Shown here: piece after piece, positions 33,046 to 45,258 of the stretch
Layout of the letters: each line of letters starts with the position of its first letter
Numbering within the stretch: position 1 is the first letter of the stretch
Assembly (NCBI GenBank): GCA_029237695.1
Contig: CM055271.1
Location: 38,831,681 to 38,895,680 of the forward strand
Direction of reading: 5' to 3'
Length of the DNA: 64,000 nucleotides
Origin: Conchocele bisecta
Lineage: Eukaryota > Mollusca > Bivalvia > Lucinida > Thyasiridae
Notes under the pieces: model-generated
What the model was told of the DNA's origin: nothing
Databases searched by the model: none
The model's input: only the letters and a program-made list of their open reading frames with translations
Position numbers and translations under genes: made by a program

Positions 33046-34588
33046 TACATGTATAGGTATAGAAGAATATTCTATTGTTCAGAAAGATCCACTCGCCCCG
33101 AACGTTGTCGGTTTTGCGGTGTGATACTTTTTATAGTTACTTCGTGTTGGGCAATACATGTTTGGAAACGTTTTCATGTTTTAAGCCATATCGTCACTTT
33201 CGATGAGTTCATGATTTGTATTGTGTCATCACGTTCGGTGATGTATTTTTTATACATTAGATTATATTTATGCATGCTAGTAACGGCTGAATGTAATGTT
33301 GATTTCAGTGACACGATGTATGTTAATTGTGGCTGATTGAAATACAGTAAAACCTGTGAATAAAGGCCAGCTATGTGAAGTGAAAAATCTGGCCTTTGTT
33401 CAAAGGTGGTCTTTATTCACAGGTTCATTTATATAGTAATTATATCCCATTGGGACAACACAAGTGTGGCCTTTACAGCCAGGTGATTGCTATTTGATTG
33501 TGATCTTTAGCCCAGGTTTGACTGTATATCTGATTCGGAGGCTGAGTGTTTATGTATCTTCAGTGAGTAGTATACGAACTCGCACGTCTGATATTGGCTG
33601 ATCTGCTTAATTTCCATTCCTAATTTGTATTTGCTATGGGGTATTGACACTCTGGAACTTTTCAGTTACTGTTGAATTGCGATTTTGACCCGTATGATGC
33701 TCTAAAATATATTTCTGATGAACGTCTGAAGGTACAGTTCCAAACATAAATGCAAACTGCAACTGACATTAGTATCTATCTAAGTAGACAGACACCTTTT
33801 AATCAACCATCAACCAATTAACTTCTGAATTTTAGGTTTTGGATCATGTTTTTGTTCTTATTACCACATGCTTAGAAATCTGATACAATTGCATAAAGCG
33901 ATGTTATGAGAAAGCATACTGAATTAGTATTCATTGTTTCTGTGATATCACAATTTGAATGTTGGGGTCATTTTTTATCTACCCGATACACATGATACAA
34001 GCAGAGTTATGCTTACAGTTTAGCGAAACTTAATGTATAGTATATGGTACACTGCCCGAAACAGGCAAACTGTGAACTATCATGAGTGCACTAGTAATAT
34101 ATATATAGGTCACATATTGAATTTTAACAAATTATTTCGAGCGACATGTGAAATATAACTTACGTATTGTTTGCCCCGCCTTCTTCGCGTATGTATGTCT
34201 TTTTCAATGCAAGTCCCGCTCATATGCGCTTTCAACATAATGTTAAAGTACGTTATTGGCCATTTGCCACACCGAAGGGCACATATACACTTCTGCACAG
34301 GATGTGTGCCAGGTTAATTTCGGACAACAATCCTTGACGTCTGGTTCGACGCATAACTCTTAGTAACGTATTGGAACATTTAATGAAATTAATTCAATGC
34401 ATTTAGTAGATATTGGAGAAATAGTCGCAATATGAGATTAATTGAGACGAACTGCTATGTTTTTATTGATCGAGAAACCAGGGCAAACAATACATTTACT
34501 TCCTACACCGGTATATTATGATACCATGTTATTACACTTCCACAACGTATTATATATATGTAAGTAATACGAAATTGGTAGTACATAC
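33046..34588. other. Intron left of TSP1 exon
   Basis: Apart from the MITE at 33345-33524 I see no gene or repeat. Open frames are short and without domains. Confidence 0.45.
33345..33524. mobile_element. 180-bp MITE, Tc1/pogo-like termini, TA duplication
   Basis: It starts CAGTAAAACCTG and ends CAGGTTTGACTG, with TA on both sides. Internal 'gaataaaggcc' and 'ggtctttattcacaggt' form a second inverted pair. Termini of the CAGTNAAACCTG type belong to pogo/Tigger-like elements. Confidence 0.75.
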
Positions 34589-34759
34589 ATCTGCAGGTAT
34601 CTTCATTACAGGATCTTGTGTCGGTCGAATCGCCCGTACAGTCGGCACCATACGCCGTCCTTACTGGGTTATTGCACATCCGGGTTCTGTGTTGTCTACC
34701 GCCACCGCAATTGACGTCACAACCGGACCATCCGGTCCAATCCGACCATCCTCCATCAG
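34589..34759 (-). CDS. TSP1 (thrombospondin type 1) repeat exon
   Basis: 171 nt, 57 codons, phase 1 at both ends, the classic size and phase of a TSP1 exon. The acceptor is 'ctgttatag' before 34759 and the donor GTATGT after 34589. The product has WSDWTGWSGCDVNCGGG, then RTRMCNNP, DCTGDSTDTRSC and a closing DTC: the three Trp ladder and six Cys of TSP1. TSP1 repeats bind glycosaminoglycans or proteins outside the cell and are often C-mannosylated on the first Trp of W-x-x-W. It lies between the sushi exon (39680) and the second sushi-like exon (6098). Confidence 0.9.
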
Positions 34760-37699
34760 CTATAACAGTGATATTCGGTTCAAACAATTATAACTACGCC
34801 CATGCCCATGTTATCTTACTCTCCTTCTGATATGGCCTCGCTGGCGTCCAGAACATATACAAACATTGGCAAGTCTTATAAGTGTTGTTGTGACTGGTGA
34901 AATTTGGCTTATGTGTTTTGCGCCCAGTGTGCATAAGGATCTGCACCGTTCGCCATTCCGTCAATGAAACACCCGTTATGTTTCTAAATAGTAATACAGA
35001 TCCTTACCAGGATACAGGAGAGTGCTACATGTATTTGATCATGAGCTACACTGGTCACAAGTCCCATAAGTCACTGGTCACGAAGCATATGCAGGTCAGA
35101 GCCACAGACCGTGCAGCATCACCAGTAACTTGTACCGATACCACTGCGATTTCTTCCTACAATGCATTACTGATAACCGTGTTCCTGTCGTTAACTCTAC
35201 GAGTCAGATAATACCACTTTTAGCAACATTACCTGTGTCTTAAGTCTGAACAGTTTGTAAGAGAACACTTGGATGAACTTATTTTGCTTGCGGAATCTGT
35301 GAAATGTCTATACATAATGTTCTGATTAGCATCATATTTAATGCTTGCTGCTAAAGATGGTACATGTATTTTCGTTTCGTAAAGTCATCGGTTAGAACCC
35401 GGTCATTATTCAAAGGAACAAACAGCAATTGGATTAACTAAGATTCACAACTCATGACCGCAACCAAACCAATAAACCACGTGATCCCATGAACCCGTGG
35501 CATCATCAGCGTTATCATTTTTACAATTTGTCAGTTTGACAGCACGTTGTCTAACCGACAAATTACCCCAATTATATAATAACGTCAAGGAAGTCTCGAC
35601 AGTTGAATAAAGGGAAGTACCTGGCGACCTTCCAAGTTCGATAACGTATTTATAAAACTGGTTTATACTATGCAGTATAGGATTCACAAACATATTGCAA
35701 TATTTAAAATGTAAAACGACGATCCTCAATGTCAATGTGACTATGTAACCGTTAATGATACCGTCTCTTAGATGATGTTTCAGATATTCAATATGGTGTG
35801 TTGCGCTTTGCACTGCGAATGACAACCTTTCTCAACCAATAGCACCAATTGTGTACACATGGTAAATCTTCTTAAAGGTACATGCCCACTCGGTAGGCAC
35901 ACACTGTTCTTGATAGGCATTAAATAATTGTCTAATTGTGTCACGCTTTCACCAGTTCTAAAAATTACGAGTGCCCGCTTTACAGATATAATCATTTAGT
36001 AAATTATTATTCTACGGATTGTGACGCGCGGTCGTATCAGGCTATTTCCATATGAAAATGAGGCATGATATTCTTTTAATCCCGGCAACGAAGACATCGC
36101 TCTATACCGACTCTCTACATTTAGATTATTTTGTATGTCAATTGTTGGTGTTTAAGAATTTGAATGAGTGAATGAATGAATATATTATAACGGGAGCGGT
36201 CATACATTCCACAATTCCATCACGTATAGCAGCAGTCTCTGATCATAAAGTTAATTTACAAACAAGTACCCACAAATCGGTGAACGACCAGATTAATTAT
36301 GACAGATTTACCGACATTTCTTAGAACCACGGGGATACAGTTGGACTGCATGGGCTACTTTTACATTTTGGACAGGACATGAACTGGAGATATACATTCA
36401 AAACACCGTCACCAGGCCCGGATCGTCATATAATTTATGCAAATGATTTCCAGACCGCTGCAAACATTTGGAGGGTACAATTTGAAAGTTAAAAACGGTT
36501 TCGAACGCTATCTTTCATCAGTATGCTACTGTAACTGTACTATACTTCAACTTTGGATTTTGCAGCACACGCGTCGCGGCCTGTCACGTGGTACACGTAG
36601 CATTACACCGTCGCCTGCGCTAATATAGCTAATATTTTTCAATATTATTTGTCTTGTATTAAGGCTAAATACTTTCACATTTCGCATGAAATAAAGCAGC
36701 TTCGTTGGTTGTGCCTGAGCTGGGCTTGGTAGAGAAATGACATTACCAATAGATGATGAGTTCGTTGGTAATCTGGCCAATGTTAACGGAGGCGGTGTAT
36801 GTGACAAACGACGGCATACATGTAGTAGCATACCAGGTCACAAATACATTGTGTGTTTTTTTTTTAACTGAACAAACATTTCGTGCATCGTGTTGAGCGT
36901 GTGTTTAAATAACACGAGGTTTTATAGAGAATACATTTTTGATATCATGTTTATCATGTGAGACGACAAAATACGAATGAATATCGAGGTTTGCTGAAAT
37001 ATGCATACCGGTTCCGACCCGAGCCTGGTACATGTAACCTTGGTATCAAATGATACTAAAGCTTTGTGTTTTATTTCTTACGTAACGTTTTCCGTTTGTT
37101 GGTGACCGTAACGCGGGCTGTTTCCGTTCCGCCATTACACTTACGTCATTTAGGTTACGACTCAAGCCGTTTGTAACAGAGAAACAGGTGGCGGACAAAT
37201 ATCGCATGTTAGTTTTACAAGATTAATCATAAGATCAGCAGCGCAGTGCAACATATGCCTTTTATAAATTCGCTACGATAATATAAATCGGCACCTTACT
37301 ATACGAAGTCATTACTACAAGCAGCCAATGGGAAGATGACTCGCATTTCCAAGCACAGTCAATTTCGACGACATTTCTTCCTTTTTGTGTGGGGATGAGG
37401 TGGTGGTGTGTGGTAGGTAGGGCATGCCGGACTGGGATGGAATGTGCTCAACGGACCATCAACACAGAATAGTATAATTTAGCGGATTGCCTGTTAGCAG
37501 CCAATTCATAGGTGGGGCTGATGTTACAACGGCATCAGTCAACCGGATTTGTCAGTACGCAAGATGATGTTATACCCCCTGACAAGTCCATGACAGTAAA
37601 TGTTCTACGCCAGTTGGAAGATGAGGTTAGGGAGGGGGTTGCGGCTATGGTCAAAGATTTGTCACATAATTGTGGAGGATCACTACGTGAATACATGCA
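34760..37699. other. Intron with old repeats
   Basis: 34905-35060 resembles 1640-1795. 35872-36075 is copy 3 of the 200-bp repeat. A decayed LINE 3' tail lies at about 37430-37490. No exon or gene is recognised. Confidence 0.45.
35872..36075 (-). repeat. ~200-bp dispersed repeat, copy 3
   Basis: The reverse complement aligns with 1205-1402, including 'ggtacatgcccactcggtag' and the 'ccgcgcgtcac' box. Confidence 0.75.
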
Positions 37700-38560
37700 T
37701 TAAATACTGCGGAATTTTAAGACCGTGACCTTGACATTGGTGGTCGGATGGTCATTGATTTATCATAGCATTATAGAGGATCATTGGAGGAACGACGGGG
37801 TATGCCATGAGCTCTTCCTGCTCTTCGTGCAATAGAGCAAATAAGTTCTATCAAAGGAAACATAACTTTAAATATAACAGATTTAACCGAACGTTAAGTC
37901 CATTGAAGGGCTAAGAGCGTGACCTTCAACTTGGGATTACTGGTGGTCCGAGGTTCATGTATTTGTCACAGCATGATAGAGGACCATCGGCGGAACGCCG
38001 AGGTTATCACATGAGCTGTTCCTGCTCTTCGTGCAGATGAGCCCAACCGTTCTATAAAGGGAAACAGAAGTTTAAATATAAGAAATAGCCGGAACTTTAA
38101 GTTCATCATGATATAGGACCATCAGAGAAACGCATCAACATGTTCTATCTAAGGACGGACACAGAAGTAATAAGAAGTATACCCGGACGATAAGTTTATG
38201 ACCTTGATCTTTGAATAATGGTGGTCGGATGGCCATGTATTAGTCACAGCATAATAGAGGACCGGCAGAGGACCGCATGTGTGAAACATCAATACGTTAT
38301 ATCTAAGACAACATAATGTTTAAGAAATAATTCAGAAAGTTAAGTTTATAATAGCGCCAAGACCGTTACCGTGACGTTGGGATTACTGGTATGCACATTA
38401 GCTCTTTCTGTTTTTCGTGTAGGCGAGCTAATACGTTTTAATAAAGGAAACAGAAGCTTAAATATAAGACATTTAACCGAACGTAAAGCTCATTAAAGCG
38501 CTAAGACCAATACATTGCACTTGGGATTACTGGTGATTCGACGGTTATGGATTTGTCACT
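37700..38560 (-). repeat. Tandem array 4, ~150-200-bp diverged unit
   Basis: About five units with 'gaccttgac...gggattactggtgg', 'agcatgatagaggacca' and 'ggaaacagaag'. It carries the complement of the 'cttatggcataccc' lead-in ('ggggtatgccatgagctctt' near 37798), so this is the same family as arrays 1 and 2 on the opposite strand. Confidence 0.75.
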
Positions 38561-38960
38561 TTGACAGCATGATAGAGGACCAACAGTGGAACGCATGTGT
38601 GAATTATCACACTGATGTTGTTCAATGACTTTGCAAATGAGAGGATTATTCAATTTCAGGTTATACATATAGTGTAAAGATGACAGTGAATGAGATAATA
38701 AAATGAACTGTTTTCTCCCAGATATCATCGGGCGAGTAGAATCGCTCTTAATTCTGTGGAAAATATATTTAGAATATTTATCAAGGAGTCTGGATTTGAG
38801 ATATCCCTCCGGGTCAGCAGCGGCTGCAGCCACAATATCACCATTCGAGCTATCAGTGAATAGTGGTGTATATGTTCTGTATCCTTCTGTGATCTCTAAA
38901 AAGTTAGATCTTAAGCTAAATGGATCAGTTGTTGCCTTATCGTGCTGGATACGATCGAAA
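38560..38960 (-). mobile_element. N3: decayed LINE RNase H fragment
   Basis: Minus-strand words match N1: GRKQFILLSHSLSSLH, LNNPLICKVIEQHQ, and TTDPSI-like DNA near 38930. More diverged than N1 and N2, hence older. Confidence 0.75.
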
Positions 38961-39189
38961 ATAACATTCCGATGTTCGTATTGCCGAATAGTGACAGGAC
39001 ACTAGTTTTGTCTTTAACTGAGAATCGGTGTTGCGATTGAATACACTATGATCATAAACAGGGTTTGCTCGGTTTGAATGCACTTTGCTTGAGTATTGTA
39101 AAGATAACAAGAAATGCGTCTGTCGAACGCGGATGCCACCTGCAGCATATTTTTAGAAACTGTGACAAAGTGGTTAACCGAAAAGTGTG

Positions 39190-39240
39190 ACGGATGGACA
39201 GACAGACGGACAGACGGACAGACGGACAGACGGACGGTCC
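39190..39240 (+). repeat. (GACGGACA)n microsatellite
   Basis: 'gacagacggacagacggaca' tract. The frames give artificial Val-Cys-Pro-Ser repeats on the minus strand. Confidence 0.9.
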
Positions 39241-39679
39241 AAACACTATATGCCACCCGTTTCTTCGAAACCCGGTGGCATAAAAATTGCGTCTGTCATG
39301 AGGTCGGAGTAGACAAACTTACGCGATATCACAAGCACATGCTACTTTGTAACTCCGTAAGCGTTACCGTGGTTCGATACGATGTCGTATTACAAATAGA
39401 AGCGTCAATTGTTATAGTTCAGTATCTATTTTATCCATTTTAACGAATGTGACAAACGCATCTATTTCACCGCGGTGCTAACATTGTGCATTATATTCAT
39501 GATACTGAATAGAACGTATTACTCAGTGAATGCATTTATAAATACGGATTAAGCATGATACATTTTATCAACACCAATGCCTGGAACTGTTATCGGAAAA
39601 TGTGCATCCGGCCAATGCTTTGCTAGTGATAATGCATCAGTTGATCGCATTGTTAGTTACCTGATAAATGATTACTCAC

Positions 39680-39880
39680 TTTCACACTTGGGCTGCTTTG
39701 TCCATCCCGGTTCGCCGTCGCCGTTTAACTGACACGTAACCGTTTGTGTGTCCGTTAGTCGATGGCCAGTGTTGCAGGTGTATGTACACACACTGTCAAG
39801 TTTGAATGCACGTGTACAATTGTAACTTCCAATCGTCTGACCTTCGATTGATGGATATTGCAGTGCACCACACTCATGGA
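39680..39880 (-). CDS. Sushi (CCP) domain exon
   Basis: 201 nt, 67 codons, phase 1 both ends. The acceptor is 'ctatccattgcag' before 39880 (an alternative 'cttcacag' at 39906 would be phase 0 and fits worse); the donor is GTGAGT after 39680. The product: H-E-C-G-A-L, SYNCTRAF, DSVCTYTCNTGHRL, TVTCQLNGDGEPGW, PKCE. This is a full CCP with six Cys and the conserved Gly-x-W before the last Cys. It directly follows the HYR domain, an order seen in SVEP1-like and hyalin-type proteins. Confidence 0.85.
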
Positions 39881-41109
39881 CTGCAATGGATAGTAGTATT
39901 TGCCACTGTGAAGAAATGGGAATAAATGTATACACATACTACTATGTGTTGCATACAACCAATAGACTGTTAAGTTCATACATTTTGAAGGCAAACATCC
40001 TTCATTTGGCTATTAATTTTATATTTCGATAAATGTAGCAGTGGAAACAACACATTGTCTCGACCCCAACAGCCAGTTTCTCATTGGTAAACATAGTATA
40101 CACATATACATACATTTAATATATATTACACCAATTATTCGTACATGTATTTGCAAATCAGTCCGTAGTCTGACAGAATATTGAGTCTATCGAGTTTTTG
40201 TTGGAGTATTTCCCTGTCAGCAAAGTAAATGACTTGCAGAACTGAACTAGCACGTGTAGCTCTAATGTTTGTGACTTTACCCATGGGCGTCTCCTCATGT
40301 TTAGACATTTTCGTAGATAAAGGTATTTACGTATGTTGGAAATGCACGTTTACGCATTATAAGAAAGATAACACCTCATGCCACAGGTTTTGTCTTACTT
40401 GATTGACCTGATATCACATGTGGGAGCCTAGTATTGTGAACGATACAAGGATATTGAATTTATGCATATTTATTAAAGTCATAAAATCAGATCCTCACCT
40501 ACTGGTGTTCATCACATTAAACACACAATGTTTTGAGTACTTGTAAACACTGATATACACACAATGTCGTCATTACAGGACCACTTGTAAATGGTTCATA
40601 ATCCGAACTTCTCTGAGACAACGCACAGCTTATCATATTGTCTAAACCCATCACATGATCATATATGTAGGTAATGTCGGGTGCAATGTCACATATACCA
40701 TATTTTATTTAATATCAAACAGACAGCATCATTTGGAAATTCACAAAGACAATACATACTCAAACGTCACACAGACGGTATCGATAGGAATTTCACGCGG
40801 ACAGTATATTATCAAATGTCACACATACGGTTATACCTTAAGTGTATCTGTCACACAGACGGTGATAATTTAGATGTAATGGCACACAAACGATAATTAC
40901 TAGCACCACATCCACAATCAACTTCACAGTGTAGTATTTTCAGCGCATACGGCCAAACAGTACTGCTCATATGGGATCAGTGAATTTGGGCCTTAATCAG
41001 GTCATATCAGTTAATATCGACGTGTCACCACCATGTCGGCCCACATGGTAGCTCATCTACGCGGAACGTATTCGTCCACGCGGCACGTGGAAGCCTAATC
41101 GAAGAATCG
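39881..41109. other. Intron, no gene seen
   Basis: AT-rich. 'gtcacacagacggta' recurs loosely at 40765-40865. Nothing else is recognisable. Confidence 0.45.
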
Positions 41110-41300
41110 TATTCCAACAGTAACCAGGAGGAATGGAAAGGAATGGAATGGAATGGAATGGAATGGAATGGTGCTTAACAGCCCATCAACACAAAATAGT
41201 ATAATTTATGGCCAAGCAATGTACATGAAGAATAAAATAATAGTAAAATAGTATGTTAGATGTGGTAGTCAATCAGATGATTAGGGTAACAATAAAAATA
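41110..41300 (-). mobile_element. LINE 3' tail with (GGAAT)n
   Basis: About six GGAAT copies (41130-41170), then the N1-family 3' end ('ggtgcttaacagcccatcaa'). Only the tail is present. The pentamer is the LINE's 3' repeat read from the other strand. Confidence 0.8.
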
Positions 41301-41329
41301 TGATGTCTATATGACATTAACCGTTGTAC

Positions 41330-42545
41330 AAACACTCGTTTTTCTCGGAAAAGTTGTGGAAGTTCACAGAGTTGCCGGAGAAATACGAGTTTTCGACGGT
41401 CGATCTCCGCCTCCAGTGGATGCTCCCAGCATACTGGGTAGTGCCTGTATATATTTTACACAAAATCTGTGGGCGCGTTCTCGTCCCATCATGTTGTCAG
41501 TGGTTATGTCGTTCCACATTTCACAACCGTATAGCTCTTTTGGTAGAACCACTGTATTGTATATATGCTTGGATGTTAATGGGTGTAGTCCTCGTTCATA
41601 AATACCACAGTTTATCACACTCAGGAACGTGCCACTTTGTTTACTACATCCTTGTTTGATGTTGGCATTCAGATTCAGATATTTGTCACTTATAAGTCCC
41701 AGATGTGTGTACTGTTCGAATTCATTTACAACGTCACTTCCTAGTTTCCAAGTTCTATTGCTTCCGGCAAACTTCGACTTTGGCTCGTTGAACACAATTA
41801 CCGCACTTTTGGAAGCATTATATTGGTACTTCCACTTTACAGAGTAATTATAACATGTCTGCATTAGCGAATATAGTCCGAGTTTGGATAATTAAACCAA
41901 GACTATGTCATCAGCGACTGTTGGACAACACATGTTGATACCGTTCATGCAGAAACCAACGTTTAGTGCTTGAAGTTGTTGCAGGAGATCATTAATAAAC
42001 AGGAGGCATAGTGCAGGGGAGAGAACTCCGACCGGTCTCGTACCCTGCTGAATATCAAACCAGTCAAAGTTATGTCCCATATACTTTACACAACTCGTCA
42101 TATCACTATACATATTTGTAATTACGGCATACAGTGTTTTGTGTATATGGGTCTGAATTAGTTTGTACTTTAACCCAGAATGCCAAACTATGTCAAATGC
42201 TTTGTGTGTGTCCAGAAATCAAGAACATTATTGAAATCTCCTCCAATGATTACAGTTTCACTATTATTTTCTATAATTAAATGTTCAACTGTTGTGGAGA
42301 AATTTATGTCTTCGTTATTTGGTCCGTATATATATATTAGTACTACATTGGAATCACATATATTTTTGTTAGTACCTGTAATCCATTATTTCTTCCAATT
42401 ATTTATTCTTTCATATGTACAATGAAGTTCTTGCAACAAGCATACTCAAAAGTTGCGTTGTTTGAACCACGCAAACATCTTTGCACGTTTTGATCAGGCG
42501 CGGATAGGTCCGGACCATTCACATTAAGGCTGCAGAGCTTAAAGG
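41330..42545 (-). pseudogene. Second non-LTR family: internally deleted LINE
   Basis: On the minus strand: an endonuclease start (KLCSLNVNGP near 42540), IYGPNNEDINFS and VIIGGDFNNVLD (42250-42350), then directly RT words (THKAFDIVWHSGL; WFDIQQGTRPVGVLSP; CCPTVADDIVLV, the A-D-D box) and the post-RT region (QYNASKSAVIVFNEP, YERGLHPLTSKHI, YGCEMWNDI). About 1 kb between endonuclease and RT is missing. It lacks RNase H and is not of the N1 family; CR1/Tx1-like is possible. Several stops. Confidence 0.75.
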
Positions 42546-43330
42546 TCATGCGTTATCTGTAGTGTTTTCAAATACATAGAGTCATCTACGAGGTATATAT
42601 TGCTTTGTACTAAGTGTGTGTTTTGCCCATGAATGAACATACATATGGGTGTGTTGGATATCGGGGTGGAGGCGGAGTATAGGCAGGGTACATGGTATGG
42701 GGAAGTAAAGTGTAAGCGGAAATACGCAGAGATATTTATAAAGAAATATCATTTGGATGGAAGATATGTAGTCAAAACTTGTTACTATCATAATAGTCTT
42801 ACTGTATACGATACTGTATTCATTTAGGTTGTGTATACTTTTGTGTCATGCTCTTTTATACGACACTAGTCTTGTTAAGCATACTGTGTTTCGAGCAGAT
42901 GTGATGCCCGGTCTGAGCCAACCCTGATTAAAATTAAAAATCATTCACAATGCATATCATGATCCATGTGACATTGTCATGTCGATTTGAAAAGGAAATT
43001 GTTGTAACTGTTAAACATAACATTGTGTGACAAGCACTGTGGACACAGATCAGACTGCACGGATGAACAGACTGGTCGGATTCTATTCTGATTGTACACA
43101 TGATATATAATCAGCAATGTATATTTGGCCAATTTTGCGATACAGACTGTATTACCTGGTGAAAAAAGACAGAGTGACAAGCAGTCTGGACCCAGATCAG
43201 ACTGCACGGATGTACATGCTAGTCGGAGTCTATTCTGATTGTAATCATTATATATAATCTGCAGTATATATGTGTCTAATTACGCGATACAGACGGTATT
43301 ACCTGGTGAACAAAAGACGGTTTTGTTGAG
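42546..43330. repeat. Spacer with ~170-bp tandem duplication
   Basis: 'gatcagactgcacggatg' recurs near 43048 and 43195, each followed by 'tattctgattgta' and 'gcgatacagac'. Two copies, about 150-170 bp apart. The rest is unremarkable. Confidence 0.6.
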
Positions 43331-45258
43331 AATGAGGGTCTGAAGGGTCATGTCCCTGATTTTATTTCTAATTTTAAGAAAGACAGACAATTCCAAGTCC
43401 GAGTCGGTACAACTCTTTCCGATCCCTACGAACAGGAAATGGGTGTGCCACAGGGAAGTATATGGTATGTTACTCTTTTTAACATGAAACTCAATAACAT
43501 TGTAAAATGCCTGCAATCAGGTGTTGACTGCTCGTTATATGTCGACGATTTCCTAATATGTTACAAATCACAGAACATGCAAACTATTGAGCGCCAATTA
43601 CAACTAAGCCTCAATAAAATTAACAAATGGGCCACAGAAAACGGCTTTAAATTTTCGAAATGAAAACTAATTGCATGCATTGTTGCAAAAGACGCGGTCT
43701 TCACCCAGATCCCGAACTTAATCTGGGAACACATCTCATCCCAGTTGTACGGGAGCAGACATTTATTGGTCTTATCTTTGATTTTAAACTCACTTTTAAA
43801 CCTCATTTCCGATACTTGAAAGCTAAATGCCAGAAAGCACTCAACTTCACGCTAGTGGTAGCAAATCATAACTGGGGTGCAGACCGAAAGTAAATCCGAT
43901 CTTCGGATTCTCGATCCAATACATCATCAATGCTTAAAACTATGCCCGATAGCATTCCGTACATCTAACGCACAGAGCTTATATGCCGAGGCAAATGAGC
44001 CTCCTCTACACGACAGACACACCGAATTATCTTTGCAATACGCCACGGAAGTACATTCCAATCCGTCTAATCCAGCTTTTGACACTGTCTTTCATCGAAC
44101 TACATATGCTGTATTTGATAAGAAACCAAGCTTCAAGCCACCATTCTGCAAGATAATGGATCCTTTAATACATGATGCTGGCTTAGATCTGGATCACATT
44201 TCCAAATACGCTTTTCCAGATACTCCACCGTGGCAGTCGGAGCAGCTCAAGGTGATCTTCGATCTTAGTCAGCACACGAAAGCAACAACTGACCCATCCA
44301 TTTTTAAATCACTTTTTCTTGAAGTTAAATACAGATACAATACATACACTCCGCTTTCACTGATTGCTCTAAGGACAGGGACCGGGTAGCTGCTGCTGCA
44401 GCTGTCCCCGAGGGAGATCTTCAATCCAGATAAATCTTCGATATTTTCTGCGGAATTGAGGGCAATTTTACTCGCCCTTGATTTTGTGAATATATCGTGG
44501 AGAAAGAAATTCATTCTATTTTCCGATTCATTATCTTCACTACAAGCTTTATACAACATCTTGAGAATCCGCTCTACACCATCTTTTAATTTCGTCTAGC
44601 AAGGACATTAGTTTTTGTTGACTCCCCAGTAATACTGGTATCAATGGCAATGACAGGGCAGATGGTGCTGCCAAGGCCGCCCTGGAGCTACCGTCTTCTA
44701 ATTTTCCTGCTTGCTATAATGATTTTAAAACATCCATTAACTCATTACTCTCCGTTACAATGCAGAACCGGTGGGATCTGCTGACATATAACAAACTTCA
44801 TGCTGTGAAACCGACTTTGGGCGAATGGACTTCTGGCTACAGACATGTCCACCGGGATGAAGTTGTCCTTAGTCGATTGTGCATTGGACATAAACGACTA
44901 ACGCATTCGTATATGCTCAAAGGTGAGCCACGTCCATTGTGTATTCCATGCCACAGCGCATTTACCGTGCAGAACATCCTACTGGACTGTATCGACTTTA
45001 CCGATATTCGACTCAAATAATTCAATGTTACTTTACATGCGGAATTATTCGAGTTGGAGAACGTTTTAGGTTTGCTTAGCTTTCTCCAGAAACGATATTG
45101 TATCGGAAAATCTAATGTTATCATTGTATACATGTTACTCATATATATTGTTCATCATAGTTTTATGTTTACCCTAACCATTTGATTACCTACCACATCT
45201 AACATACTATTTTACTATTAGTTTCTGTGTTGATGGGCCGTTAAGCACCATTCCATTC
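43331..45258 (+). mobile_element. N5: LINE copy on plus strand (RT C-terminus to 3' end)
   Basis: Begins in the RT domain. MGVPQGSIWYVTLFN and LYVDDFLICYKS (intact YVDD box) are at 43439-43663; then linker, RNase H remnant with stops (43880-44560), and Cys-rich tail (CIPCHSAFTVQNILLDC). It ends with 'gttaagcaccattccatt', the family 3' end. 5'-truncated, decayed. It joins directly to Gypsy pol sequence at its 3' end. Confidence 0.85.
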
